A stretch of DNA of 64,000 nt from Bicyclus anynana (GCF_947172395.1 NC_069093.1:13365561-13429560), one strand, 5' to 3'; positions 1-10,672 are shown, counted from the first letter of the stretch. The notes: generated from the sequence alone by a model not told the origin. Translations and numbers: made by a program.

Positions 1-374
1 TGTTGTATATTGTTTTGTAATCATTTTTGCAAAAGTAAATTACCCGACGCACTAATATCTTTTATAACCTAACTTTAGCGTTCACTCACACGCATCTCCA
101 AACGGCCACTGAATGTAGGAACCTCCCGCAGGCTAAAATGCTCTACTTGATGGTTTAAAAACTATTGGCTAGAGAGAACACTGTAATTTTCGTTTCGCGA
201 AATAAGTAAAGCCAAAATACTGTAACTAAAATTACAGTTTTATGCTTTTATAAAGTATGACTTTTTTGAATTACAGTCTTGTTGGTATACTCATATCTCC
301 ATAAATATTTTAAAAAAATCAATTTTTTTTTTATTGGGGTATAAAGCTCATCAAAATTAGTCAAATGAGCGCTA
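1..374. other. AT-rich stretch with repeated ACTGTAA heptamers
   Basis: No gene or recognised transposon is visible. The heptamer ACTGTAA occurs at 180-186 and 219-225, and its reverse complement TTACAGT at 232-238 and 271-277. A further pair forms the hairpin just downstream. Confidence 0.5.
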
Positions 375-418
375 TAAACCCAAAACACTGTAACTCAAGT
401 TACAGTGTTTTGGGTTTA
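375..418. repeat. Perfect inverted repeat, 20-bp arms
   Basis: Arm 375-394 is exactly complementary to arm 399-418, with four bases (395-398) between. Each arm carries the ACTGTAA/TTACAGT heptamer. It could be the end of an unknown palindromic transposon or a fold-back mutation; no second copy is present to decide. Confidence 0.8.
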
Positions 419-431
419 CACGGCAGAACTA

Positions 432-618
432 CTCAGGTGAGAACCTGATGGTAAGTGATGATACAATCTAAGATGGAAGCGGGCTAACTTGTTAGGAGGA
501 GGATGAAAATCCACACCCCTTTCGGTTTCTACTTGGCATCGTACCGGAACGCTAAATCGCTTGGCGTCTTTGCCGGTAGGGTGGTAACTAGCCACAGCGG
601 AAGCCTCCCACCAGCCAA
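432..618 (-). mobile_element. SINE-A copy, truncated
   Basis: This matches the 3' two-thirds of the SINE-A family, including the conserved AGGAGGAGGATGAAAATCCA and CGGAACGCTAAATCGCTTGG stretches, read on the minus strand. The tRNA-like head is missing because the copy stops exactly where the MITE-1 element begins at 619. The small ORFs crossing it are not genes. Confidence 0.8.
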
Positions 619-823
619 AATTTATACTATTAGATATGGCACTAGCGCGTCGAAACTCTGGCGAACAACGAAAATGCCGAGTTGTGTATTCACGAAGTGT
701 AAAAGATATATAAATATATAACGTAAATAAACACAAAGTGGTGCGCTCAGTGAAGTAGCTGCGAGTTCGGATGACTTTTTGCGGTGATTTTGCTGGCACG
801 TAACATATCTAATAGTATAAATT
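619..823. mobile_element. MITE-1 copy with 20-bp terminal inverted repeats
   Basis: The ends 619-638 and 804-823 are perfect 20-bp inverted repeats of each other (ATACTATTAGATATG is the core). The inside has no coding capacity and carries the family landmark CTTTTTGCGGTGATTTT near the right end. At about 205 bp it is shorter than the other copies at 42.4, 46.0 and 59.3 kb (about 285-310 bp), so it has an internal deletion. It abuts a truncated SINE-A. The superfamily cannot be assigned without a clear target duplication. Confidence 0.8.
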
Positions 824-1045
824 ATCGTTGTCATAAGCCTATTTGTAACGACCCACTACAGGGCCAGGCCTAGGCTTTGTTAAAAGCTTATTTGACTCCT
901 TACAGAAGAGGTGATATGGACCTAACACGCTGCTTCAATGCTTGTTGGTGTATAATGTTAATTTCTTTATCAGTTACTGTTAGATGTACATGCTTAATTT
1001 GCTCTCCGAGGCACGCGGTTGTAACACCACCAATGTTTTTTTTGA
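824..1045 (+). repeat. Dispersed repeat family C
   Basis: This segment shares the blocks GCTGCTTCAATGC, TAATGTTAA and GCTCTCCGAGGCACG, in the same order, with 63281-63510. It has no long ORF. It is probably a non-autonomous transposon or SINE body of unknown class. Confidence 0.55.
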
Positions 1046-1047
1046 TT

Positions 1048-1378
1048 GCCTCAGTGGCGGAGTGATATGATGGTGGTGGTGGTGGATTTTCAAGACGGAG
1101 GTCCGGTTTGATCCTCGGCTGGGCCGATTGAGGTTTTCTTAATTGGTCCAGGTCTGTCTGGTGGGTGGCTAGTTACCACCCTACCGGCAAAGACGTACCG
1201 CCATGGGATTTAGGTCCGGTACCATGTCAAATATAAACAGACAGGGGTGTATTTTTTATATTTTCATATTTTCATCCTCCTCCTAACAAGTTAGCCAGCT
1301 TCCATCTTAGATTGCATCATCACTTAATACTTATCATCAGGCGAGATTGTAGTTAACGGCTAACTTGTAAAGAATTAA
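1048..1378 (+). mobile_element. SINE-A copy, near full length
   Basis: The plus strand starts with a tRNA-like head (GCCTCAGTGGCGGAGTG as a decayed A-box region, then GGTTTGATCC as the B box), followed by the SINE-A body and the ending GGCTAACTTGTAAAGAAT. The head is disrupted by a GGT-repeat expansion at about 1070-1084, and part of the body (about 1205-1255) is diverged. It is an old copy. Confidence 0.85.
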
Positions 1379-1624
1379 GTACTTAATCTGTTGGTAAGGT
1401 GTTTTTTGCGCTACATGGAATAATTCTAATGAAACTATTATATTTTTGTTGTTTTAGAGCATTGATTCTCAAAGTGACCCAGGTGGACCCCAGATGTCTA
1501 ATGCACACCAATGACGATTACTTATTCTTACGTTTCTACATCATCCACGACTTTATCTGATCGTGTATTGGTCACAGCATGCATGACGGCTCGACTTAAG
1601 TAGTAGGTAGTGTAAAGTTAGCTT
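1379..1624. other. No feature seen
   Basis: AT-rich sequence without a recognisable gene or repeat. Confidence 0.4.
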
Positions 1625-2017
1625 TTCATCATCATCATCATCATCATATCAGCCTATGGACGTCCACTGCAGGACATAGGCCTTTTGTAAGGACTTCCAA
1701 ATATCACGATATTGAGCCACCTGCATCCAGCGAATCCCTGCGACTCGCTTGATGTCGTCAGTCCACCTGGTGGGGAGTCGGCCAACACTGCGCTTACTAG
1801 AGCGGGGTCGCCATTCCAGCACTTTGAGACCCCAACGTCCATCGACTCTTCGAACTATGTGCCCCGCCCATTGCCACTTCAGCTTCGCAACTCGTTGAGC
1901 TATGTCGGTGACTTTGGTTCTTCTGTGGATCTCCTCATTTCTGATTCGATCACGCAAAGATACTCCTAACATAGCTCGTCCCATCGCCCGCTGTGTGTCT
2001 CTGAGCCTTCTTATGAG
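1625..2017 (-). pseudogene. RTE-like LINE, 3' end of reverse transcriptase ORF
   Basis: On the minus strand an open frame of 111 codons (1649-1984) runs on for 11 more codons upstream to 2017, where a stop lies. It ends in the conserved C-terminal pattern RWTDDIKRVAGIRW...WKSLQKAYVLQWTSIG. That pattern belongs to the last part of RTE-type non-LTR polymerases in Lepidoptera, after the catalytic fingers and palm. No endonuclease or YADD motif is present, so this is a 5'-truncated dead copy. The CATCATCAT run at 1628-1648 is the 3' simple-repeat tail of the element. Related pieces lie at 25.3, 28.7, 41.0 and 56.0 kb. The RTE clade is inferred from the family pattern. Confidence 0.85.
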
Positions 2018-2402
2018 TTAGCTTTTAGCGTTGCCTTTTCTGTGGCGTTTGCGCCAAACTGGCGTCACAGGGAGAAGCAAGGATAATTTGCGATTTGCGC
2101 CGCGCCGCCACGCTTTCACCGGGATGGCATACATCGTTAGGCGTTACTTTCATACTTGTAACTTGTACCCCAAGTTTACGGTTTCTTTAACGTATTTACG
2201 AAATATATCTTGTCGGTAGAATGTTCCGCATAATCTGAGCCAAAGCAACGTAGTGTTGACTGCATTGCGGTTAATTTGCGGTTCGTTGTTCAGTGATAGA
2301 ACAATATTTTTTATACGAGTGTTTGTTTGGCGAGCCCGCCAATTTGTATTGGTGCAGTATGTTGGGTCCAAAACGACATACGAAGCTTCTGCTCGAATAT
2401 AA
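2018..2402. other. No gene seen; locally GC-rich
   Basis: A GC-rich patch lies at about 2040-2125 in otherwise AT-rich sequence. No supported feature. Confidence 0.35.
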
Positions 2403-2515
2403 TCTACACTAATATTAAATTCAGAAAAAAATTGTTAGACCGATTTGAAAAAACGTTTTAATAATGTAAAGCTATCAGGGAATGTTATTCCCGTATCCCA
2501 CGGAAAGGGAAATAC
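2403..2515 (+). mobile_element. HEL-1 fragment (Helitron-like 5' part)
   Basis: It begins with TCTACACTAATATT directly after an A, as other HEL-1 copies do, and continues with GACCGATTTGAAAAA and a CCCGTATCCCACGG segment. The CTAG end is missing. Confidence 0.55.
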
Positions 2516-2521
2516 TCTCAT

Positions 2522-2580
2522 GAATTGTATTTGAACGCTTTTGTAACGTTAAAAAAGCTCTCGTGCGAATGGGGCCTAAG
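2522..2580. repeat. Short dispersed repeat shared with 8455-8515
   Basis: The string TTTGAACGCTTTT followed by TTAAAAAA and CTCTCGTGCGAATG occurs here and at 8459-8503. The second copy contains TTTTTTAAC...GTTAAAAAA, so it is hairpin-forming; probably the end of a MITE. Confidence 0.5.
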
Positions 2581-2893
2581 TCACTGAAAAAATCATTACA
2601 CATAATATTATACCTATGGTCAAATCGATGTGTTGTTTTTTAACGCGGGTATTTAAAAGTTTCGGCATACTTTGATACAACATTTTATTCAAAAAATGTG
2701 GTACTTATAAAGTTTTAATTAGTCGCTTATTAAGTAGGTATTACTAAGCAAGTGGATTTTGTAATTTTCTGCGTGATTATGTTAATTTAAATTAACTTTG
2801 ACTCTGCGATATTTCTTAATTTTTCGCAATGCTGTTTCATCAAGAATACCTTTTACGGTATTTCTTACCGTAGTTCACTGTTATATTTTAAGA
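2581..2893. other. No feature seen
   Basis: AT-rich, no recognisable gene or repeat. Confidence 0.35.
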
Positions 2894-3118
2894 CTAGCAA
2901 ACGCCCGCGACTTCGTACGCGTAAAACTCGGTGTAAACTTTCAATCCCTATTTCACCCCTTTTTTACAATAAAAATTATCCTATAACCTTCTCCGTATTA
3001 TGGTCTTAAACCGTGCCAAGTTTCATTCGAATTCATTCAGTACTTTCAGCGTGATGCCCGAATAACAAAAAAAACACGGACAGACAGACAGACAGACAGA
3101 CAAAAAATCGACGTATAG
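2894..3118 (-). mobile_element. HEL-2 copy (Helitron-like)
   Basis: Read on the minus strand it ends in CTAG followed by T, preceded by the subfamily ending with CGCG and CGGGCG arms. Inside is a GACAGACAGACA microsatellite at 3081-3101. The same variant (TATTATGGTCT, GTGATGCCCGAATAA) recurs at 5918-6275. Confidence 0.75.
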
Positions 3119-3230
3119 ATTCTAGATGGCGCTAGTAGTACTCTATGCCACGGTAACGTTTGGTGTTACAAATGGTATAAGTAAAGTCTCAAATTGCGAA
3201 TAAATGTGTAGAATTCGACCAGTTTTATTA

Positions 3231-3420
3231 TAAGTATATGTAAAATAGAAAAGAATAGAATAGAATCTCTTTATTTGTCCACACAAACGAAACTTTAAGT
3301 AACGAAATAAAAATATACAAACAGAACATACAATACGTACATCTGGTCGTGGACAAAAAAGGTATCCACCTTAGCACGATGCCACAGCGAGCTGTGGCGC
3401 TGGTTTTCAGGTGAAACCTT
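3231..3420 (-). mobile_element. LINE 3' end fragment
   Basis: On the minus strand it reads toward AATAAAGAGATTCTATTCTATTC, a typical insect LINE 3' end with a polyadenylation-like signal. A small hairpin, GCCACAG-CGAG-CTGTGGC, lies at 3379-3396. There is no ORF. The clade is not determined. Confidence 0.5.
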
Positions 3421-3475
3421 GTGTGTTCACGGACATGTCTACGTGACGTGTCTTAACTTAAAACTATATATATCA

Positions 3476-3843
3476 CTAGCGGACCCGGTCAAGCTTCGCT
3501 TTGACTTATGTGCACTTCTTCCCTATCCCTATCCCTACCCTATATTACTCTACCCCTACCCTACCCCTACCCTTCCCCTACCCTTACCCCTACCCTACCT
3601 CTATTCTACCCCTACCCTACTCCTACCCCTACTTAAAACTCAAACGTTTATATGGGAAATAGAAAAGGGTTGATTTTATGGTTTTCCCAGCTATTATTCT
3701 AATTTTTCTAATTTTTCTCACCTTTTAAACCTTCCCTATACCTCCACAAACATTTCAAGACCAAGATGAGATAAATCCGTCCAGCCGTTCTCGAGTTTTA
3801 GCGATACTAACGAACAGCAATTCATTTTTATATATATAGAAGA
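3476..3843 (-). mobile_element. HEL-3 copy with internal (CCCTA)n tract
   Basis: On the minus strand this runs from TCTTCTATATATATAAA, after an A, to CTAG, before a T. Near the 3' end is AAGCGAAGCTT, a small hairpin. Between 3520 and 3628 it carries an irregular CCCTA/CCCCTA tandem tract. It belongs with 28002-28183 and 42811-43198. The proline/tyrosine-rich ORF through the tract is an artefact of the repeat. Confidence 0.8.
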
Positions 3844-4391
3844 TATTATCATCTCCATATACGTACTTTTATGCGGGGGTATACCTGGGTTCCCTGGGCC
3901 GACGTTGTATGGGCCGGTTAGCGTTCCCTTTTCCAAAGCAAATACTTTATTCGGATGTATTTGTGAACCTTTACTTTGCTCAGCTTCCAACAATAGAAAA
4001 GCACCTTTACGACTTTGAACAAGGGCCACACTGGTACCTCGTAGTGGGATACTCGTTATTTTAAATTAATTACACTGAACTTAATCGAGTTGTTTGTTGT
4101 ACAGTACTTACTGGAAACTTTCGCGGCAGTAAACTCGATCCGTTTTGTCCTGTTGTATTCGTACTTTCTTTTACAAATGGCTGTTATTTGTTATAGACCT
4201 ATCAATAGCGCTTTTTCGATTTCAAATTTATATTAACTTACATTTACAAACTTGATAACAGTTAAACATGATAGCATATTTGTTGTATTTGTAAATAGTC
4301 GTATTTACATACACTGCTTGTTCTTTGAAAGTTCTAATTTAAATTATTTGTTAGCTATGTTTTATAGTTTTGTCGGTCTTAAAAAGTCTTA
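3844..4391. other. No feature seen
   Basis: No supported gene or repeat. The short ORF at 3736-4029 has no recognisable domain and overlaps HEL-3. Confidence 0.35.
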
Positions 4392-4565
4392 TCTATACTA
4401 ATATGATAAATCCGAAAAGTTTGTTTTATTGAACGCGCTAATCTCCGGAACTACTGGGCCGATTTCAAAAATTCTTTCAGTGTTAGATAGCCCATTTATA
4501 GTGGAAGGCTATAGGTATATATAGGAACAGGAACCATGCGGGTAAAACCTCGCGGCGTCAGCTAG
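4392..4565 (+). mobile_element. HEL-1 copy (Helitron-like)
   Basis: Complete ends: A before TCTATACTAATAT at the left and CTAG followed by T at the right. The 3' part has CATGCGGGTAAAACCTCGCGGCGTCAG, a weakened form of the hairpin CGCGG-GTGAAA-CCGCG found in better copies just before CTAG. Confidence 0.85.
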
Positions 4566-4675
4566 TGTAATATAAAATGACCACATTAATTAATTATTAA
4601 GGTTAATGTACTTAAGGTTCATTTGAATAAGGATATGAATCGATCCGTTTGTTTTGAACTTCCAACTTTGATAAT

Positions 4676-4887
4676 GTGCATTTTAAGAAAATATCAAATG
4701 TCTCAAACGATGAAGGAAAAACATCTTAAAGAAACCTGCAAACCTGAGAATTTTCTTAATTCTCTACGTGTGTGAACAGCCAACCTGCATTGGACCAGCG
4801 TGGTGGACTATTAGCCTCACCCCTCTCATTATGAGAGGAGACTCGTGCTCAACAGTAAGCCGGGTATGGGTTGTTAATAATGATGAT
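4676..4887 (+). mobile_element. SINE-B copy, 5'-truncated
   Basis: It contains the SINE-B body from TCTCAAACGATGAAGG through CCAGCGTGGTGGACTATT to GGGTATGGGTTGTTAATAATGATGAT. The tRNA-like head is absent. Confidence 0.8.
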
Positions 4888-5917
4888 AGTCCATTACTTT
4901 TAAACAACCTTACAATAACAACCAAAACAGACTAACCAAAATACAAAAGGCATAATCACCGCCGTCTTAAACTAGGCTGGGGCCCTTCGGCACATAACAA
5001 TTTGGAACCCTTTTGGAAAGTAAAAAAAAGCGAATTATACTAACATTTTTTACTAAGTATGACCATTTATTATAGGTAATCAAATACAGTACATAATACC
5101 TATATTACGAGTATAATATGACATTAATGGTCTTAGAATGCTGCTGGTTTTTGGATTACGATTACGATAATGGTTTCTCTTGGGATATCTGTTGAGCAAA
5201 GCAAAATCTTCTATTAGGTATATCCTTAAAGTCAATATTTTGATGGATATTGATATTTCCAGTCCTTCGGGGCCCCCTGAGAATGGGAGCCCTGGGCACG
5301 GGCCCGTATGATAAAGACAGTATTGGGCACAATATAAGTCATCGTCAAAATAAGACCAAAAAAGACAAACGTTATTAAAATCACACATTAATCATTCCCG
5401 TCAAATAGCAACAACGCCATAATTTATTTAAATTCGATGCTAAATAACATTTTACACAGATAAGACAACTGTGCATGTGGTCTAAACTGTAATGAAATAT
5501 GATAACGTGTATTAGAATCTACACAATCAATACGTACAAACATTTATCTGTGACCCTAGGTCAGTTTGATTTATGGCGATAATTAAAATCCCCGGTCCGG
5601 CGGCGGTGTAGTACTAAAATGTAGTTCTAGTATCTAAATAGTTCTGCTACTTGTTTTAGAGAGCGTGTTAGAATATATTACGTGTCATTAGTATCTATCT
5701 GGGAAACGAGAACCTATTATAAAACAAATTGTCGGATATTTTTAAGTAAAGATCGTATCTGTCACAGCGAATAGAGTAGGTTATGTTACTTTAACGATTT
5801 TGACAATTTCTTTGTCTCGATCTCGGCTTTTACCGGAATGTCCCAGGTTCGTACCAAATTTGGCTTGAATCAGATTAATTTGGGTAGGAATCTGGTAGAG
5901 CAGCTTTATCGTATGTA
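4888..5917. other. About 1 kb without recognisable feature
   Basis: No domain-bearing ORF and no repeat I recognise. The 102-codon minus ORF at 5080-5388 looks random. Confidence 0.35.
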
Positions 5918-6275
5918 CTAGCGGACGCCCGCGACTTCGTCCGCGTTGAAATCAATGTAAACTTTCAACCCCTATTTCATCATTTTAGGGGTTGAATTTT
6001 AAAAATTCTTAAATCACATTAAATTTCGTATTTTTTTCATGATTTATGGACAACTTATTAGGTTTTTTACTCTAAATATAGAAGACTTTCCATACAACTT
6101 TTAACCCTTATTTCACCCCCTTTTGATTTTATTTTCTCTATAAAAAGTATTCTATGACCTGCTCCATATTATGGTCTCAAACCGAACAAAAGTTTCATTT
6201 GAATTCATTCAGTAGTTTCAGAGTGATGCCCGAATAAGAAAAAAAAACACGGACATACAGGCAAAAAATCGAAAA
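5918..6275 (-). mobile_element. HEL-2 copy (Helitron-like)
   Basis: The minus strand ends in GTCCGCTAG followed by T at 5918-5921, with arms GCGGACG and CGTCCGC near the end able to form a hairpin. The internal variant is the same as at 2894-3118 (CCTATTTCACCCC, ATTATGGTCTCAAAC, GTGATGCCCGAATAA). Confidence 0.75.
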
Positions 6276-6836
6276 AATATATTTTTAGTTTCAGTATCAA
6301 TTATATAATGCCCCCAACAAAAAAATTCAAAATGTCTTCAATGTACAGAATTGAACCTGCTTCAGTTTTATTATAAGTTTACATGTTGTATTAAAGAACT
6401 TATAGAAGATCAAAGATCAAATTGCAATTCTTAGTCACTATTTATTTTATTGTATGGTGTTGGGTTGTTTGTATCCACGGTACAAACAAGTACCTAAACG
6501 GTAAATTTTTTGAAAAGGAATTTGTCTAAATGCCGAAATAGGCCAATGAGATTTTAAAGCTTTTCTTACAATTGAAAAATAATATTTGCCCGAGTTTGCT
6601 TTAAGGCCATCAAAGAAAAGAAGCTGAGGTAATTTAAGTACTTTGCAAAATAAAAGACGTGTTTCACGATTTTGTCTAGTACGAATACGAGTAGGATCCG
6701 CGAAGATTTGGAATCCGTTATAAGTGAGTGAGTGTAAGCCTCTTATTTCCTCCGCCACCTTTCAGAGCCTTGCGGAAAATCCGCAATACCTCCACCTCCA
6801 CCTTTTACACCTACTCTAAATTTCATAAGTACATAA
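6276..6836. other. No feature seen
   Basis: No supported gene. The 103-codon minus ORF at 6447-6758 shows no domain. Confidence 0.35.
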
Positions 6837-6875
6837 GCTTGCTGACAAACTTATCATATAAGTCTGTCAGCAAGC
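6837..6875. repeat. Near-perfect inverted repeat, 18-bp arms
   Basis: Arms 6837-6854 and 6858-6875 pair with one mismatch across a 3-base loop. Confidence 0.75.
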
Positions 6876-6888
6876 ATATGTCAAACCA

Positions 6889-7062
6889 TCTATACTAATA
6901 TTATAAAGCAGAAGAGTTTGTTTGTTTGATTGAAGCGCTAATCTCAGGAACTACTGGTCCGATTTGAAAAATTATTTTAGTGTTAGATAGTCCAATTATT
7001 GAAGAAGGCTATAGGCTATATATTATCTCGTATTCTTATGGGAACGGGAACCACGCGCGTAA
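6889..7062 (+). mobile_element. HEL-1 copy, 3' end damaged
   Basis: The left end is canonical (A then TCTATACTAATATT). The similarity runs to GGGAACCACGCGCGTAAAA, after which the expected hairpin and CTAG are missing. Confidence 0.75.
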
Positions 7063-7189
7063 AAGAAGACCTTACTTAGAAAACCATTATAATAAAATGA
7101 GTCATCGGTTTAACTGACATGAAATTGTTTGGAACTCATCCGGGATTCTACTAATAATGAGCTGGTTTTTTTTTATTTGTTAATCTTTT

Positions 7190-7415
7190 TAAGTTAGCTC
7201 TTGGCTATAATTTGACCTGATGGTAAGTAATTATGCAATCTATATGTAGACGAGCTAACTTGCTAGGAGGAGGATGAAAATCCACAACCCTTTTGGATTG
7301 TACACGACATTGTACCGGAACGCTAAATCGCTTAGCGGTACCTATTTGCCGGTAGGGTGGTAACTAGCCACGGCCGAAGTCCCCCACCAGCCCTGGACCA
7401 ATTAAGAAAACTGAT
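7190..7415 (-). mobile_element. SINE-A copy, 5'-truncated
   Basis: The minus-strand body runs from the A-rich 3' side (about 7190) to CCACCAGCCCTGGACCAATT. The tRNA-like head is missing. Confidence 0.8.
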
Positions 7416-7470
7416 ATTTTTATAATCAATTAATATCAATAACACTCACGATAGTTTATATTCTAAAAAT

Positions 7471-7583
7471 ATTTACCAATAGTAAGCCACGTTATTTGTG
7501 AGCGTCATAGGCTGTATTTTATTCCCGTATTTCCATAGATACGGGAACTACATACGCGGGTGAAACCGCGGAGCGTCTGCTAG
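7471..7583 (+). mobile_element. HEL-1-like 3' fragment
   Basis: It shares the CCAATAGTAAGCC...ATACGGGAACTA and CGCGGGTGAAACCGCG parts and ends in CTAG followed by T. The 5' half is missing. Confidence 0.65.
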
Positions 7584-8454
7584 TATCTAATATGAATAGG
7601 TTAATTTATCGGTAGGAATATTGATAACAGATGACCTACAAGTAGTTGCTGATAAAGATAGAATATAATACTTCGTTTGATAAAAACATTGAAATAATAC
7701 AAAATTACAAATAGGCACCTCCTGTTGTAAATCGTACCCAGTAGCAAGCATTTCATTGATTACGATATCTTACAACTGATAAGTGTAATCAAAATCGATA
7801 CAGTAAAAATGCGCTTATCAACGTTGTGTTGAAAGGCGTGTCGTGTGAAATGTTGATCTAAATCTGTCTGCTGGAGACCTCAGACCAATTATTGTATAGG
7901 ACCTGCCTCGCTTGACGTTACTTTTCTGTCAAAGTATATGATCAACGATCTAATGCGATTATAAAAACTGTCTCTATAGTATCGATGTTAAATAGTTGTA
8001 ATCGTGTTAGTCGGTTAAAGAGCTCCCTAAAAATACCTTTCTGTGTAATTGAATTGTGTAAAAAACGGGCAAAAACATAGATTTGGTATAAGATATATAC
8101 CAAATCTAAGCTCGTTTTCCTCAGAAATTGACAGACAATTTTGTTCGTGAGTATGAGTGCGATACAGGTCCTTCTATAATTGGTCTGAGCTGGAGACTGA
8201 ATGACATGCTTCACCTCACGTACACATATCGGAAAAGGTGATATAATATGTACTTTACAACCAATCGTTTATGATAAAGGAATAGTAGATTGTTAACCTA
8301 GGGTGGAAAGAATTAATTCCCGAGGTATTTAGACGCCCGAATACAGCGAGGACCGAGTAGGAATTGATTGTTTTGCCCGTGTTAAACACTCTACTTTTCA
8401 TTTCGAATATGAGGAAAATAAAACTAGTTGTTTATCTAAACTATTTTGTATTTT
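7584..8454. other. No gene seen; one perfect hairpin inside
   Basis: The only structure noticed is a perfect 13-bp inverted repeat, 8078-8090 with 8096-8108, loop of five bases. Confidence 0.4.
8078..8108. repeat. Perfect inverted repeat, 13-bp arms
   Basis: TAGATTTGGTATA and its exact complement TATACCAAATCTA are separated by AGATA. Confidence 0.8.
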
Positions 8455-8515
8455 TGTATTTGAACGCTTTTTTAACATCCGTTAAAAAACTCTCGTGCGA
8501 ATGAGGGCATATAGG
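8455..8515. repeat. Short dispersed repeat shared with 2522-2580
   Basis: Contains TTTTTTAAC-ATCC-GTTAAAAAA and CTCTCGTGCGAATG. See the copy at 2.5 kb. Confidence 0.5.
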
Positions 8516-8746
8516 CAGTCGGTGATCAGAAAATCTAAAAAGCAAAAAATAATAAATACCTTCTGATCAGTTTGAAGGCGGTGCCAAGCTAGTGATGCTT
8601 TAATTCAAGCCGTTTAAATTACAAAATTTCTCTGGTTTATTCAGAAACGGCTTTAATCAAAATTCGACACTGGGAGTTTGAAGGCAGTGCCAATCTGCCT
8701 TCAAAAGATGTTATTTTTTGTTTTTTAGTTAGCTGAAACGTGATTT

Positions 8747-8905
8747 TCTTATGATGAGTATAAATAAGTTCTATACTCCCAATTTAGAAAAAAATATCTT
8801 AAGTCATATACAAATTTACACACATTTTTTTGGATATTCATATTACGTGTGGATAAAGGGATCCACACGTAATATGAATATCCAAGAAACCGTGAAAGGT
8901 ATCAT
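8747..8905 (+). mobile_element. Fragment of the repeat family of 26517-27340, with inverted duplication
   Basis: The order of sequence (TAAGTTCTATACTCCCAATTT, CTTAAGTCATATAC, CACACGTAATATGAATAT, CGTGAAAGGT) matches 26517-26635. Relative to that copy this one has an extra piece at 8832-8860 that is the inverse of the sequence beside it, producing a perfect 23-bp hairpin. Confidence 0.75.
8832..8883. repeat. Perfect inverted repeat, 23-bp arms
   Basis: Arm 8832-8854 is the exact reverse complement of arm 8861-8883, loop AAAGGG. The loop plus left arm equals the inverse of the sequence (CCCTTTATCC...) that stands at 26584-26612 in the related copy. Confidence 0.95.
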
Positions 8906-9825
8906 AGCCAGTTGTGTATACAAATGTAATTATGTACAACTGTCGACATGTCGAGTTATTGGATGGTTCATACAACAGCTTTCTAAGTGTTATCCGTTTA
9001 ATCTTTAACATTACCGGTAGTAACTTTGACCTTCTCAATTGTATAAGTTATTTCGTATCCCTTAAACAATTCACGGTACACGATAAAACGGCTCAGTATG
9101 GTGCCGCCGACAACGATGTTTAGCAGCCAAGCGACCGTGCCGTCACATCGTTATTCTCAGCTATTCTAAACAACGTCGCATTCAACGTTGAGCATTTGAA
9201 AAAAATGCTGTCTACCTAAAAATACTGCTGGTTAGGTTTGTGCATTTTAAACAATAAATCAAAGTCAAAAATTAATTTGAAGAATTAAAAGAATAATAAA
9301 ATCAAAATTTTAAAGAAATAAGATAAATCATAACAAATACAAAAAAAGGTCAAAAATGATTTCAATATCTGATTATTAGGTTATAAGATATAAATAAGCC
9401 ATCGGATTCTGTAAATGCGAACCCAATTACTAGTTCGGGGATTTGAATTTCAGAGCCTTCCTACTAAACTATCATCTAAACTAAACTATCTAAACTATCA
9501 TCGATAAATCTACTCGTACTCGTTTAAACCAAGTTTTCAATTCAAAGATTGTTTCAAAACTTAAATTGAAGGTAAGTTGTCAAGTTCATCAGTGCCGACG
9601 TGCTACCGATACCGTGACAATTAAAGTAATTATATTTAACGCAATGTTCCTAATTAGATACTCTGCTGTCCCCTGTCTTCGTCTTCGAATACACTGGCAA
9701 CTCATATCTTACTAAGTAACTCCGAATCGATTTCAGAACAGCATTATCGACTTTTTAGATGGTCTTTAAAGCATTTATGTGTTTTTATACAAATATTTTA
9801 AAGGGGAAAGATTTATATTTTTATA
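8906..9825. other. No feature seen
   Basis: About 0.9 kb of AT-rich sequence. No ORF with a recognisable domain. Confidence 0.35.
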
Positions 9826-9978
9826 TCTAATGAATAAACTCAAAAACTACAAAGCCGATTTGAAAAATTCTTTCACCAATAGAAAGCTACATTATCAGGA
9901 AGTAACATAGTATATATTTTAACCACGTATTCTCACGAGAATTTATGCTACGTGGGCGAAATTACGAGGTTCTGCTAG
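9826..9978 (+). mobile_element. Diverged HEL-1-like copy
   Basis: Starts TCTAATGAATAAAC after an A and ends TTCTGCTAG followed by T. It shares GCCGATTTGAAAAATTCTTTCA with HEL-1. The 3' hairpin is decayed. Confidence 0.65.
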
Positions 9979-10327
9979 TCGTTTATATTTTAATTCACCA
10001 TTTCGATTGTTGCTTTTCTCATCTTAAAGCAACGATGTAAGCTTATAGAATACGCCCGCTGGTATGATGTCCGAGTTCCCCACGGCGAGTGATTTGCAGA
10101 CAATGCGGTGATTCCTCGTAGAGCTTCCACTACTCGTAGTTAGCGATTGTTTCGATAACTTTAGATTTACCTTTCCTTCTGTTTCGTTTAACCATGTTTG
10201 TTGTAGTGTAGCCAAGCAAAACACTGCCTATAGCAGTGTTTTGTAGTTACTGCTGATGGATATCGAAATATTATACGTATTGGGTACCGGTATTGAGTTG
10301 TGAGTACATTCTCAGTAATTTTAAATA
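9979..10327. other. No feature seen
   Basis: No supported gene or repeat. The 66-codon minus ORF at 10024-10224 has no recognisable domain. Confidence 0.35.
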
Positions 10328-10525
10328 CTAGCTGACGCCACACGGTTTCATCCGCGTGGTTCCCGTTCCCGTAGGAATACGGGAATAATAATACCTATAG
10401 CCTTCCTTGATAAGTGGACTATCTAACACTGAAAGAATTTTTCAAATCAGACCAGTAATTCCTGAGATTAGCGCGTTCAATGAAACAAACAAACAAACTC
10501 TTCAGCTTTATAATATTAGTATAGA
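10328..10525 (-). mobile_element. HEL-1 copy (Helitron-like), complete ends
   Basis: Read on the minus strand: A, TCTATACTAATATTATAAAG ... GTGGCGTCAGCTAG, T. It includes the AAAC microsatellite segment and the GTTAGATAGTCC-type core. Confidence 0.9.
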
Positions 10526-10672
10526 TTAGGTACGAGTATGTTACGATTTTAACTATGTTAAATTCTATGATTTTACGATTGTCAATATCTCATCAACTAT
10601 TTGAGCTGTAGTTATTATTTTTGGTATTCTAGATAAGCTAACGGGATTAAACAAACAAACTTCATGGCTTTT

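Noticed and set aside
1649..1984. 111-codon ORF as an intact host gene
   Set aside because: It is the C-terminal end of an RTE-like reverse transcriptase; no catalytic part is present.
3520..3628. CCCTA repeats as internal telomere
   Set aside because: Insect telomeres are TTAGG. The tract is irregular and recurs in the same place inside three HEL-3 elements.
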